From assembly GCF_947855115.1 (NCBI RefSeq), contig NZ_CANTZW010000034.1, positions 1 through 44,309 of the forward strand: DNA of 44,309 bases. The letters are read 5' to 3'. A program made the translations under genes and the position numbers. Source of the DNA: an uncultured Parabacteroides sp. (GTDB lineage Bacteria; Bacteroidota; Bacteroidia; Bacteroidales; Tannerellaceae). Shown piece by piece: positions 24,507 through 35,100 of the stretch (position 1 is its first letter; every line of letters starts with the position of its first letter). The notes below the pieces were generated by a model. That model was not told the origin of the DNA. It was given only the letters and a program-made list of their open reading frames with translations, and made no database searches.

Positions 24507-26875
24507 AGATCTATCAGATTTTGTCCAGAATGAAGAATTAGGGTTTGTTTATTCCAGATGAAACGACCAGGCAAACCTTCCGGCAATACAATTTTACCTT
24601 TAATACTTTTATTCTCCCTTTCTAATATTATAGAAATATTTCCTAATGGATGAGGTATTTTTCCCTCTACTCTATTCAAATAACCTAAATGGGGCTCTAT
24701 TTTTACAGAACGGAAACCTGCTTCTGCCGGCTCCACTCCACAAATTGTCGCTAGAAAATCAAAAACGGGGCTCGCACTCCAAGCATGGCAATCCGAACGG
24801 CTAGGTTCCGGATTCTCCGCAAAAGTAGTCAATCCCATACCTAACATATCTTGCCAAGGTTTCAACATAGATACATATTGATCAGCCAAGCCTACTTTTT
24901 TTAGAGCTCGAAACAAATAAAAACGATAATAGAAAGTTGCCTGAATTAAAGAAGAAGTCGTATCTAAGCGTGTCAATAGATCTTGCTGAAGTTTAGCAGG
25001 AATAGCATCAGACAATATTCCCATTATGTTAGCATGTTGGCTATAACTTGTTTTCAATATATCATCACATAATAATTGTTTTTTTTCAACCCAGCAATGC
25101 TTCCATGTATTTTCACATAAAGAAATCCGTAATGAGTCATATTGAGCGGCCAATTCTTTCTCATCAAAATGATTCAGTAACTCCACGGCATCTTTTAATG
25201 TATAAGCTAATTGTAAAGTAAGGATAGAGGAGCCGCCAGTCATTCCTCCCGGAGGGACCCCACCTGTCGGTTTATTTTTGCTCCATGGCCACTGAGTTGG
25301 CCAATCCACAAAATTCCAATGAGGAATAGCTCCTAGCATCCCTGTTTCCTTATCCACTTTATCTGTAAACCACTCCAGTATTGTTTTCACCCCTGAAATA
25401 CAGTTTTTCACAAAAGCAGGATCATCACGATACATCCAATAATCATGTACCATATTAATCCAGTATAAAGAGAATGGTGGAATATATTGAGGAACACGGC
25501 TCGGATAACGACTTGTCGTAATTCCTTCATAAGAACGAGAATAATCGTACATCTTAATTGCTTTTCGCATTAAACGATCATCCCCATCTACGTAAAGAGA
25601 AATAAGAGCTTGAATACGTGTATCGCCCACATATTGCAACTGCTCATAATATGGGCAATCGAAATAAGTTTCATGCGCACATAGACGTGCCGTACGCCAA
25701 CCAGTGTCCCAAATTTGTTTCATAAAATCCTGATCGCAATCAAAAGAAGCATTTTCTTTAAATGGATATCCTGTATACATACCATACAAATCATGGAGAA
25801 CTAAAGCCTCATCCTTAGTCTCAATATCCAGTTTAATATACCGATAAGTTCTGAACCATAAAGGACGAAAAAGACGATTCGAGCCTCCATCCGGATAAAA
25901 TTTATCCACAAACCCTATGACATCCCGTCCATCAATCTCATTTCTGTTTGCTTTTTCTCCGTCCTTAAACATAGCTTCACTATAAGTAAACTTAACTAGG
26001 CTATTCTTCCCCCCCGAAACAATCAATTCAGGATAAGCCGTTGTCAAAAAATCCTGATCAATCAAAAGAGATACCTTCTTATTTGCTGGGACTTTAAGCT
26101 CCGCTTTACCTTTTAAGAAATCAGACGGTAAATCAATACCTTCTGCCCTACGTATTCGGTTCATGCGTAATAAAGATTCTTCCATAAATGGAATATCTCT
26201 TTTGCATAGTATCCAATCATATCCAGAACCTATTCCATAAGGTTGTCCACGACCTATCGTACGAACCTCTCTCCAGTCGGTATCATTATAATCCAAATTC
26301 TCCCAGCCCCATGGATATAATGATGCATTCAAAATATCACAACATCCAACATCTTGTAAATACTCTATAGATGGAGAATAAGCAAGATCATGATAAACTC
26401 TCCAAGATTTATCCGTGTTTGCTTGTGCCTCCAAAGAAGAGTTTCCTTGTACAATCAAACCAGTCTTCAGAGTCATCTGTGCTCCCGGAGTATAGTTTCC
26501 AAAGTTCCAAACTAATACAGCTAATACATTTTTCCCGGGTCTTAACAATGACGCAATATCTACCGTATCAAAATACCAGTGATAAATGTCCCCCCTTGCC
26601 GGTCCCCAACAAACCGGCTTCCCATTTACGAATAAACGATATCTATTATCTGCGGATATATTTATAATAAAAGAATCTGGTTGATTATCTAATGTCAGTG
26701 TTTTCCTAAAGTGATAAACACCGTAATCATATAAAGAACTTTCCGGACAAGTAATCCATTCTGCTTCCCAACGTTCTTTTAACAATACAAGAGATGGTTC
26801 CGCACTATATTGATTTTGTCCTTTCATAAACACAGAACAACATAACAAAATCAGTGAAAATATAAAATATTTCAT
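24503..26875 (-). CDS. GH78 alpha-L-rhamnosidase
   Basis: A 790-residue secreted enzyme with a signal peptide (MKYFIFSLILLCCSVFMKG) and the GH78 domain order. N-terminal beta-sandwiches (about 30-340, with NRYRLFVNGKPVCWGPARGD) precede an (alpha/alpha)6 barrel (about 370-700) and a C-terminal beta domain with FRSVKIEPHLGYL. The signature segment ETYFDCPYYEQLQYVGDTR contains Glu411, at the general-acid position of the family. The reaction is inverting hydrolysis of alpha-L-rhamnosides. It starts 17 nt after the GH106-like gene and overlaps the GH106 gene, so all three enzymes are one transcription unit within PUL2. Confidence 0.9.
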   Translation of the reverse strand: MKYFIFSLILLCCSVFMKGQNQYSAEPSLVLLKERWEAEWITCPESSLYDYGVYHFRKTLTLDNQPDSFIINISADNRYRLFVNGKPVCWGPARGDIYHWYFDTVDIASLLRPGKNVLAVLVWNFGNYTPGAQMTLKTGLIVQGNSSLEAQANTDKSWRVYHDLAYSPSIEYLQDVGCCDILNASLYPWGWENLDYNDTDWREVRTIGRGQPYGIGSGYDWILCKRDIPFMEESLLRMNRIRRAEGIDLPSDFLKGKAELKVPANKKVSLLIDQDFLTTAYPELIVSGGKNSLVKFTYSEAMFKDGEKANRNEIDGRDVIGFVDKFYPDGGSNRLFRPLWFRTYRYIKLDIETKDEALVLHDLYGMYTGYPFKENASFDCDQDFMKQIWDTGWRTARLCAHETYFDCPYYEQLQYVGDTRIQALISLYVDGDDRLMRKAIKMYDYSRSYEGITTSRYPSRVPQYIPPFSLYWINMVHDYWMYRDDPAFVKNCISGVKTILEWFTDKVDKETGMLGAIPHWNFVDWPTQWPWSKNKPTGGVPPGGMTGGSSILTLQLAYTLKDAVELLNHFDEKELAAQYDSLRISLCENTWKHCWVEKKQLLCDDILKTSYSQHANIMGILSDAIPAKLQQDLLTRLDTTSSLIQATFYYRFYLFRALKKVGLADQYVSMLKPWQDMLGMGLTTFAENPEPSRSDCHAWSASPVFDFLATICGVEPAEAGFRSVKIEPHLGYLNRVEGKIPHPLGNISIILERENKSIKGKIVLPEGLPGRFIWNKQTLILHSGQNLIDL

Positions 26876-26892
26876 TGTACAATCCTTTCAAA

Positions 26893-29800
26893 TTAATTAA
26901 AAATCAACAAAGATATTGGACCTATAAGTCCGGCTTTAGGATCTCCACGATAGGGTGTTGGCTGAGTTTGATAATGATTTGCTAATGTACTATAAACCAA
27001 TACCTCAATTTCATTTGTACCTTCCTTCAGAAATTGGCCTATCTCCACTTTATATGGAGGACTCATTAAAATCCCTGCAGAATGACCATTAACCTTTATC
27101 TCACAAGTAGCTACCACGTCCTCTAAATCCAATAAAACTTTTTTATTGAGGTATTTCTTTGGTAAACGAACATTTTGTTTATAAATCATACCTCCAGAAT
27201 AGCAGCGTAGAGCTCCCGTTTTTGCCCAATTTCCTCTCAAAAGCAGGCCTGTTCCTGTTTTCAATTTTACAGGTTCTGCCAATACCGCTGTCCCTTGATA
27301 ACCTATGTGAGCAGTAATTGAAAAAGCGATAGTTCCTATTCTTTGTTTTGTCTCCGGAAAAATCACCTTGTATCGATTAATGCCATCTAAACTCATCTCA
27401 TTCAAAAGATGTATAGTAGAATCCGGAAGTGCCTTTCCATCAACCCACACTTTCAAATCTTTACCCCTAATCGCAAAATCCATTTCCTGTAATCCCGGAA
27501 CTGATTGAAAACGATAATTCCATCTATTATACTTTCCTTGGTACGGATCAAAAAATAAGTGTTCCGCTTTAGCCCAACACATCGATATTTCATCCGAATA
27601 GGCAGATGGTTTTATTGGTTTTACGACTTTCTCTGGTAACAGAACTACGGCACCTCGAGGACGGTCATCATGGTAAGCTCCAGTTTGGGATTTATATTCT
27701 ATTTTACAAGTATTCGCATACTCAACAAGCAAAGAATGCCATCCCTTCGCCAAATCTACTTTTTCATGAACAAATACACCGTCTATTAAAATAACATCCG
27801 CAAATGTTCCAATCTGCTCCACCCGATAAGTGCCACTATCCTTTACATACACATAAGTCCTAAACCTTTGCAATCCTCCTTGATCTAAAATAAAAAAGCC
27901 ATCACTAATCTTACCTTTCAGCCCATGATATCCTTGAGCACCCGGATTATCCCATACTCCATACTGCCAAGAAAACGAAACGGTTTTCCAATTAGGGAAT
28001 GAATCTGAATAAGTCTCATATTGAGGTCCATATCCATAAATTCCTTCTTCCCAACCCTCATCCTTAAAATCTTTTTCCATCCAAGACTTAGGAGCTTGTT
28101 TCTCTGCCATAAAACGAAAAATACGAGCTTCAGCTTCAATATATTCATTGGATGCGGGTAGACGAAAATCACCCCATTTATTATTTAATGTCGGCAGCAA
28201 ATTGACAGTCCATTCTCCATCTAACAAAATTTCATAGTCAAGGGATTCATTCTTTTCCAAAATATTTTCTAGAATGGGTTTACCCGGTGAGAACACAATT
28301 AAATATGAATTGGTATATTCTTTATTCAATTTTAACCAAGTACCTTTTTCATTCTGGCGAAGAACGGGATAGGGGCGTATCGTTCCATTTTGAGCATCCC
28401 ACAATTCCACTTTGCCTGTACTACGGAAAAAACACTTAGAGTTCTTATCTACATTCATTACCATATAAATATCTCGATCACCAACTTTTCGATGCAACAC
28501 TTTACCTCCATTTTCATTAGGAATAAAATCTGGTGTAATCAACAGAGGGATACATTTCTCAATTGAACCATCAGAAATATACCACCCAATTCCATTTGCC
28601 GCATTCTTTTGTATTTGCCCCATTTTACCTGAACGAGCCTCCATCGCAGTCAAACCAAATATCTCTTTTACTATTTCATCAACCTTCTTATCTTGTTCAC
28701 CTATTCTACTACTAGCAGAGGGTAACTCCCCGGTTGCCAGAATAATGCCACCAGCCCTATAATAATCCCTAAGTTTTTGCAAAGAAGAATAATGCATAGC
28801 TTTCATTCCTGCAATAATCATTACTTTATACTTCTCATTCATTATATGTAACGAGCTCTTGTCAAAAGAGGCTTGCCTTAAAGAACGAAAATCAATAAAG
28901 TCATAATCCAATCCGGCAGCACTTAATTTCATAGCCAAATTAAATGTTGTATCAGCTGTCATATCTGGATATGCTTGCATGGATTCGGTCGGATACATGA
29001 GGGCTATATCACAAACATGTTCTCCTTGACTCAACAGATAACTCATTCTTTCCGTATATTTCAACCAAGTTTTCATATGAGGCCAATAAGGCATACGAAA
29101 ATGGAAACAAGGTGGAGCCCATTCCCACCAACCACCATGAGTTGAATAATACAAACCATGCATACAAACTAAATTACCACCAGCCATAAAATGATGATCT
29201 ATTTGCTGAGTCAACCATGCACCGGAACTCCCCCAACCCATACTATGAAAAGCTTCTAACCAAGTTCTTGGACGGTTATATAAATGCGCTATAGAACTCG
29301 AAACTTTCGTCTCCAAAAAACTGGATCCCATAGATGGAGCATCATTTCCCGGAGCAGTAAACCAACTGATCGCACGAAAATAATCAACATAAGACAATGG
29401 ATTTCGTCCACGTCCTAAATTATCGCAACCATATATTAGCCCTCTCTTGGCATGCCATTCATAAATTGGTCGGTAATAACGTTCTTCAGACAAATCCATT
29501 AAAACCTCCGCATAATCTAATCGAATCTTGGGAGTAACCGGACCTATATATTCTTTCAACGCTGGTAGATATGGAGTTATGTCATATCCTTTTCGTCTTT
29601 GAAACTCCGACTGAAAATCATCAGACCAAGACATCATACTGATTGGATATGATAATTCATCCTGAAAAAAGTAATTCATGCCAGCCTTTTCCACAGAATC
29701 CATCTTATTTTCAAAACGATTAAAATAGACATCAACCAAAGTCTTCCCATAATCCGGATGAAGGACATATTTATTCTTTGCTTTAATAACATAAACATTC

Positions 29801-30465
29801 ACATCCTCTCTTATAGGAGATTTCCAAATAATCTGTCTATTCTTAATGCTAGTTTCGAGATTAATCTTACCGGGCCAAGCGACAACAGCCACTAAATCCT
29901 CCGGAACATCATATTGGAAAACCTCCTCCTTTTTTACAGGAAATACATTTATCTCTAACTCTCCTTTATACCCTTTAAAGATATCCATAGTATCCAATTC
30001 ATCCGGATAATAGCCGTTTCCAATCCAACCAACCGTATAATCATCTAGTCCAATCCCTAATCCACGTTGAGCGCATTCTCCCGAAAACCATTTCCAAATA
30101 TTCCACCACTCTTCTGAGAATACAGAAGGTTCACCGGGCTCAGTCCGTCCATACAGTCCATACCCACCTTTATTAAACAAGGTATCCACTTTCGGATCTG
30201 TATGTATATAACTAACCGCAAAGCCGTCTGTCGCAGAAGAAGAAAGGATATCCAATTGCTCTTTTAACCGCTCTTTATCCAAACGGTCTCCATTCCACCA
30301 ATAGAAAGGAACATTCCCATATCCTTTAGGGGGATTCTGAAAGCCAGATAAGACATCAATATCTCCTCCCCGCTCTGGATATCCCTTATACTTCTGAGAT
30401 TGCGCAAAATTTACGGAAGGTATAAGAAATGACAAACACAACAGCAAGAAAAATCGTTGTTTCAT
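26893..30465 (-). CDS. Large GH106-like glycoside hydrolase
   Basis: A secreted protein of about 1190 residues. An in-frame start exists upstream (30510), but MKQRFFLLLCLSFLIPSVNFA at 30465 is a proper signal peptide. The body resembles Glyco_hydro_106: VPFYWWNGDRLDKERLKEQLDIL, MNYFFQDELSYPISMMSWSDDF, RKGYDITPYLPALKEYI and the probable catalytic segment RTWLEAFHSMGWGSSGAW, aligned with FVEAEGPTSIG of the neighbouring GH106. It is longer than that enzyme, with a second sandwich region (about 770-960) and a GH2-type sugar-binding fold at the end (about 1080-1185, IKVNGHSAGILMSPPYKVEI). It may target a different alpha-linked deoxy sugar or rhamnose in another linkage. First enzyme after susD in PUL2. 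Confidence 0.75.
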   Translation of the reverse strand: MKQRFFLLLCLSFLIPSVNFAQSQKYKGYPERGGDIDVLSGFQNPPKGYGNVPFYWWNGDRLDKERLKEQLDILSSSATDGFAVSYIHTDPKVDTLFNKGGYGLYGRTEPGEPSVFSEEWWNIWKWFSGECAQRGLGIGLDDYTVGWIGNGYYPDELDTMDIFKGYKGELEINVFPVKKEEVFQYDVPEDLVAVVAWPGKINLETSIKNRQIIWKSPIREDVNVYVIKAKNKYVLHPDYGKTLVDVYFNRFENKMDSVEKAGMNYFFQDELSYPISMMSWSDDFQSEFQRRKGYDITPYLPALKEYIGPVTPKIRLDYAEVLMDLSEERYYRPIYEWHAKRGLIYGCDNLGRGRNPLSYVDYFRAISWFTAPGNDAPSMGSSFLETKVSSSIAHLYNRPRTWLEAFHSMGWGSSGAWLTQQIDHHFMAGGNLVCMHGLYYSTHGGWWEWAPPCFHFRMPYWPHMKTWLKYTERMSYLLSQGEHVCDIALMYPTESMQAYPDMTADTTFNLAMKLSAAGLDYDFIDFRSLRQASFDKSSLHIMNEKYKVMIIAGMKAMHYSSLQKLRDYYRAGGIILATGELPSASSRIGEQDKKVDEIVKEIFGLTAMEARSGKMGQIQKNAANGIGWYISDGSIEKCIPLLITPDFIPNENGGKVLHRKVGDRDIYMVMNVDKNSKCFFRSTGKVELWDAQNGTIRPYPVLRQNEKGTWLKLNKEYTNSYLIVFSPGKPILENILEKNESLDYEILLDGEWTVNLLPTLNNKWGDFRLPASNEYIEAEARIFRFMAEKQAPKSWMEKDFKDEGWEEGIYGYGPQYETYSDSFPNWKTVSFSWQYGVWDNPGAQGYHGLKGKISDGFFILDQGGLQRFRTYVYVKDSGTYRVEQIGTFADVILIDGVFVHEKVDLAKGWHSLLVEYANTCKIEYKSQTGAYHDDRPRGAVVLLPEKVVKPIKPSAYSDEISMCWAKAEHLFFDPYQGKYNRWNYRFQSVPGLQEMDFAIRGKDLKVWVDGKALPDSTIHLLNEMSLDGINRYKVIFPETKQRIGTIAFSITAHIGYQGTAVLAEPVKLKTGTGLLLRGNWAKTGALRCYSGGMIYKQNVRLPKKYLNKKVLLDLEDVVATCEIKVNGHSAGILMSPPYKVEIGQFLKEGTNEIEVLVYSTLANHYQTQPTPYRGDPKAGLIGPISLLIFN

Positions 30466-30537
30466 AAATTCTAAATAATTAGTAGCCCCTAGAGACCTTT
30501 CAGTTAACAAATAATGGTAAAGATAGTATTCCTATTC

Positions 30538-30565
30538 GTTCCGGAGAACAAAGCGCCTCCGGAAC
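30538..30565 (-). other. Stable hairpin after susD of PUL2
   Basis: GTTCCGGAG (30538-30546) pairs with CTCCGGAAC (30557-30565) around a 10-base loop. It lacks a T-run on the minus strand, so it is more likely an mRNA stabiliser or processing boundary than a terminator. It occupies the same operon position as the hairpin after susD in PUL1. Confidence 0.6.
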
Positions 30566-30583
30566 AAACTCATTTCTTAGCAA

Positions 30584-32104
30584 TCAATATCCAGGGTTTT
30601 GTTCAAGCAAAGAATTAATTTGAAGTTCACGATAAGGTATCGGGAACACTAATTTCTCTTTTGTTACCTGATAAGTTCTTTCTGTCAAATACGGATATAA
30701 AGATTTCATACGTGTTCCATATTCAGACATCACTTCTATAGCCTTTCCCGTACGGAGTAAATCCTGCCACCTATGACCTTCAAAAGCTAATTCATGCCGA
30801 CGCTCTTTTGCAACAATATCAGCATTCACCATAGACAAAGCCTTCAATCCTGCTCGTTGGCGAACTTGATTTACGAATGTTACAGCTTCTCCCGCCTTAC
30901 CTTGTTGTACCAAACATTCCGCTAGTAAAAGAAGAGCATCCGAATACCGATAAACAGGCCAATTATCATCCGTATTTTTCACTTTTGAATGAGCATGATG
31001 ATATTTGTTGATAAAATAATAAGATATAGGATAGTTCTTAATTCCTGGATCTCCTACATTAAAAACCTTATCATATACAAAACGTCCATACTCATCATTA
31101 TGCCCTGCTATTACAGAAATTGAAGGATCTACACGCAAGTCCCCCTCTTCATAAGAATCAACCATCTCCTGTGTGGGTATATTCCAGCCAGCATCGCTAA
31201 GCGTATTACTTCCGGGAACACCTGTTATAATCTCAGCCTCACTCGTTCTCGGTATAAAATAATACAACCAGTTGCTTTCCTGTCCTTGATCCCCCTGTTG
31301 AAACTGCACTTCAAAAATAGATTCCTTGCTATTCTTATTCGAAGGTTCAAAAACTGAGGCATAATTTGTTTGTAATTCATATCCCATCTTCAGTATTTCC
31401 CTTAATTGGGCTTCTGCTCCAACATAATCCCGAGAAGGCATTGTCATCAATACATAGGCCAATAACATACGTGCAGAACCTTGTGTAGCAGAACCATCTT
31501 GTGGAAAACTAACAACTGGAAGTTTAGCAACGGCATCATTTACATCACTCAAAATTATCTTGTAAACCTCTTCCTCAGAAGAACGAGCCAAAAACGCATC
31601 ATTAACCCCAGTTACCTCATGTAAATATAAAGGAACTCCTCCAAAATACTGAACTAATTGAAAATAATAATACCCCCTCAAAAATTTCGCTTGCCCTATT
31701 ATATGATTTTTAAATTCTTCTGAAAATTCCATTCCCTCTATACGATCCAATATAGAGTTTACCCTAGAAATGCCAGAAAAACAGTTGTAATACATATCAT
31801 CAGTTACAATATTCTGCTCATCATTTGTAAAATCTGCAACTTCCTCATATTGACGTTGTGCTCTATCCGCTTCAAAGCGGATATAATGAGTATTATCAGC
31901 ACGCATTTCAGACATTAATGTTCCATAAACGCCATGAACATCACGTAATTTTTGATATGCTCCATTAATAGCTTGCGTAAAATGCTCTTCCGTCTTGAAA
32001 AAAGTAGATTCACTTCCTGTATGCTGAGGTGCCAAATCTAAAAAATCACTAGAACAAGAGCTTAAAAACAAAGTAGTTATACATATACTTATTAACTTAT
32101 TCAT
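30584..32104 (-). CDS. susD: SusD/RagB-family glycan-binding lipoprotein (PUL2)
   Basis: A 506-residue lipoprotein (MNKLISICITTLFLSSC, Cys17) with SusD features: FLDLAPQHTGSESTFFKTEEHF near the N-terminus, AKFLRGYYYFQLVQYFGGVPLY in the TPR part, and AKERRHELAFEGHRWQDLLRTGKA with the terminal VFPIPYRELQINSLLEQNPGY. It should cap the SusC barrel of PUL2 and bind the target glycan at the surface. It shows only family-level similarity to the PUL1 SusD, suggesting a different ligand. The gene starts 24 nt after the susC stop. Confidence 0.95.
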   Translation of the reverse strand: MNKLISICITTLFLSSCSSDFLDLAPQHTGSESTFFKTEEHFTQAINGAYQKLRDVHGVYGTLMSEMRADNTHYIRFEADRAQRQYEEVADFTNDEQNIVTDDMYYNCFSGISRVNSILDRIEGMEFSEEFKNHIIGQAKFLRGYYYFQLVQYFGGVPLYLHEVTGVNDAFLARSSEEEVYKIILSDVNDAVAKLPVVSFPQDGSATQGSARMLLAYVLMTMPSRDYVGAEAQLREILKMGYELQTNYASVFEPSNKNSKESIFEVQFQQGDQGQESNWLYYFIPRTSEAEIITGVPGSNTLSDAGWNIPTQEMVDSYEEGDLRVDPSISVIAGHNDEYGRFVYDKVFNVGDPGIKNYPISYYFINKYHHAHSKVKNTDDNWPVYRYSDALLLLAECLVQQGKAGEAVTFVNQVRQRAGLKALSMVNADIVAKERRHELAFEGHRWQDLLRTGKAIEVMSEYGTRMKSLYPYLTERTYQVTKEKLVFPIPYRELQINSLLEQNPGY

Positions 32105-32128
32105 AATTCATTTATTTTATACAGGTTC

Positions 32129-35100
32129 TTAGAAAGTTATATTACACCCAATACTAAATGTTCTAGGTACTGGATAAGCCGTACGATCTACGCCTAATCC
32201 TCTCCAATCCATTCCATTTTGACTAACTTCTGGGCTAAGACCCGGATATTTTGTAAAAACAGCAAGTTGTTGGGCAGTCAAATACACACGAAGTTTCGAT
32301 ATGTAATGATTAGGAGTAAATGGAATCGTATATCCCAAGGTAATATTTTTGATCGCCAAATATGAAGCATCATACACTTGTCCACTATGCCCTAAACGGA
32401 ATAACTCTGTTGTCCCTGATTTTGTACGTGGAACAATACCGTTTCCTGGATTCTCCGGAGAACGCCATCTGTCTTGCACATACTTACGGACATTGAACAC
32501 ACCATCCAGATTTTCTGTATTCTCATAATTAGCATTCATTATATCTCCACCAATCTGACCTTGAAGTAATATACTCAAATCAAAATTCTTATATTGGAAT
32601 TCATTAGTCATACCAAAAATGGCATCAGGAGTAGGATTTCCTATAATCGTCCTGTCATCAGCATCAATTTTTTTATCATTATTTACATCTACCATCCGAG
32701 CGGTTCCAATCTCTGATGTAGCATGTTTAGGCTGGGAATTTAATTCTTGTTCCGTCATGTATACCCCATCATAAATATACCCAAACAAGGCACCAATCGG
32801 TTGTCCAACTTCTAATCGATTAAAATCACCATAAGTCTCATATCCTCCAATAGGAGCATTTTCCGTACCCAATTTTAAGATTTTATTCCTGTTAAAAGAA
32901 ACATTAAAATTAGTAGTCCATTTAAATTCATTCACAAGATTACGAGATGTAACAGTTATCTCATGCCCCCATATCTTGAAATCCCCCATATTGGATTGTA
33001 TATCCCAAAAACCTGTAGCCGCAGGAATATCCGTCTGATACAACATTCCATCCGTACGTTTCAAATAATAATCATACATCACAAAAATACGATCATTCAA
33101 GAAACCAAGATCAATACCTAAATCTAACTGTTTTGTCTCTTCCCAAGTTAATTCATTATTCCTTAAGCTTTCCAAAGCTTTACCCGGTGCTAAAGCTCCC
33201 CCTAAAACATAATTTGCCTTAGTAACCCGAGCTAGATAATTATAATTATCAATATTATAATTACCAGTCAAACCATAACTCGCACGGACCTTCAAATAAT
33301 TCAATATTTGAGACATTGGCTGCATAAATGCTTCGTCAGAGGCAATCCATCCCGCAGAGACTGAAGGAAAATTCGCATATTTATTTCCTGATCCAAAACG
33401 AGAACAACCATCACGACGGAATGTTACTTGCAACAAATATCTATCCTTAAAACTGTAGTTAGCCCTTCCAATGAAAGAAGCCATCGCCCATTGTTGCATC
33501 GTACTAGTTCCATTTTTAGTAGCCGCCGCATCAATCCAAGAGATATCATCATCTGGAAAATCTGTTCCTGACAAATCTGAACCTTCCCACGTATATTTTT
33601 GCGCAGTATAGCCAATCAACGCATCTATACTATGATCTTTAATTGTCTTATTATACATCAACATATTTTCAACCGTCCAGTTATAATAGAAGCCCGTATT
33701 AAAATTAGCCGTTGCCTTTTGAGGGGGCGCAATATTAAAAGCGCCTCCAGCAGTGGATGGAGTAAAATCTCGTAAATTATTCGATCCAATATCTACCCCA
33801 GCTTGAAGTTTATATTTGATACCATTCCAAATATCCAACTCCATAAACATATTACTCAGGACCGTTATCGTTTTCCTCTGATCAATCTTTTCATCTAATA
33901 CCCGTCGCCAGTTTGGTTGTGGAAACATATTAGGCGCATCCAAAGCCAAAACATAATCTCCATTTGTATCATAAGGACTTAGCAACGGAGAAGCTAATGT
34001 AGCCGCACTCAGTAAATTACGTTGTCCATCAATCGTTTGATTTTTTGCCAATTGTAATGTCGGTGCTATGTTCAAGCCTAATTTCAAACGATCATTCACT
34101 TGATAATCGTTATTTGCACGAAGAGAGAAACGCTCAAAATTAGTATTATACAAAACACCATCTTGACGAAAGTAACCTAAGACAATCGCAGAATTGAATT
34201 TATCCTTACTTGCCGAAATACTTAAGCTATAATTTTGAACAGGAGCCGAATGAGTTAATTCTTTATACCAGTTCGTACCCTCCCCATATTGCTCTGGATG
34301 TTGATAAGCCTCTGGGACACCTCCCGTATAGCCCTCATATTTAGCCTTGTCCTCATAAAACTCTTTTTGGAATTGAGCAAATTCGCGTGCGTTCATTACA
34401 TCTGGTTCTTTTAATCCCCGGACTGATTGTATTCCATACGAAGCATTTAAACTTACTTCCGTCCGACCTTGTTTTCCTCGTTTCGTGGTAATCAAGACAA
34501 CTCCGTTTGCGGCCCTCGAACCATACAGAGAAGTTGCCGCAGCATCTTTCAATATAGAGAAAGATTCTATTTCATCCGGATTGATATTATTTAACCCGGT
34601 TGATATCGGTAATCCATCCACCACAAACAAAGGTTCATTACCACCATTTATAGAGGCAGCTCCACGAATACGGAATGCCATACCTTGACCTGGCATTCCT
34701 GAAACTTGATTGATTTGCACACCTGCAACTTGCCCTTGCAATTTTTGCCCGAGCTGCCCGACTGGTATACTTGATAATTCGTCCGCATTAACCTTAGAAA
34801 CAGATCCTGTCAAGTCTCTTTTCTTTTGTGTACCATAGCTCACGACAACCACTTCATCCAACGATTGCATATCCTCAGATAACGTAGCGTTCACAACTGA
34901 ATTATTCCCTACTGATATATCTTTAGAGACATACCCAATATATGAAAACACCAATATAGCTCCAGAAGGAACATCAATACTATAGTTTCCACCAATATCT
35001 GTAATTGTCCCATTTGTAGTTCCTTTTTCAATAACGTTCACACCGATTATAGCTTCACCTCTGCTATCTGTTACTTTACCTGTCACCTTTCGACTATCTT

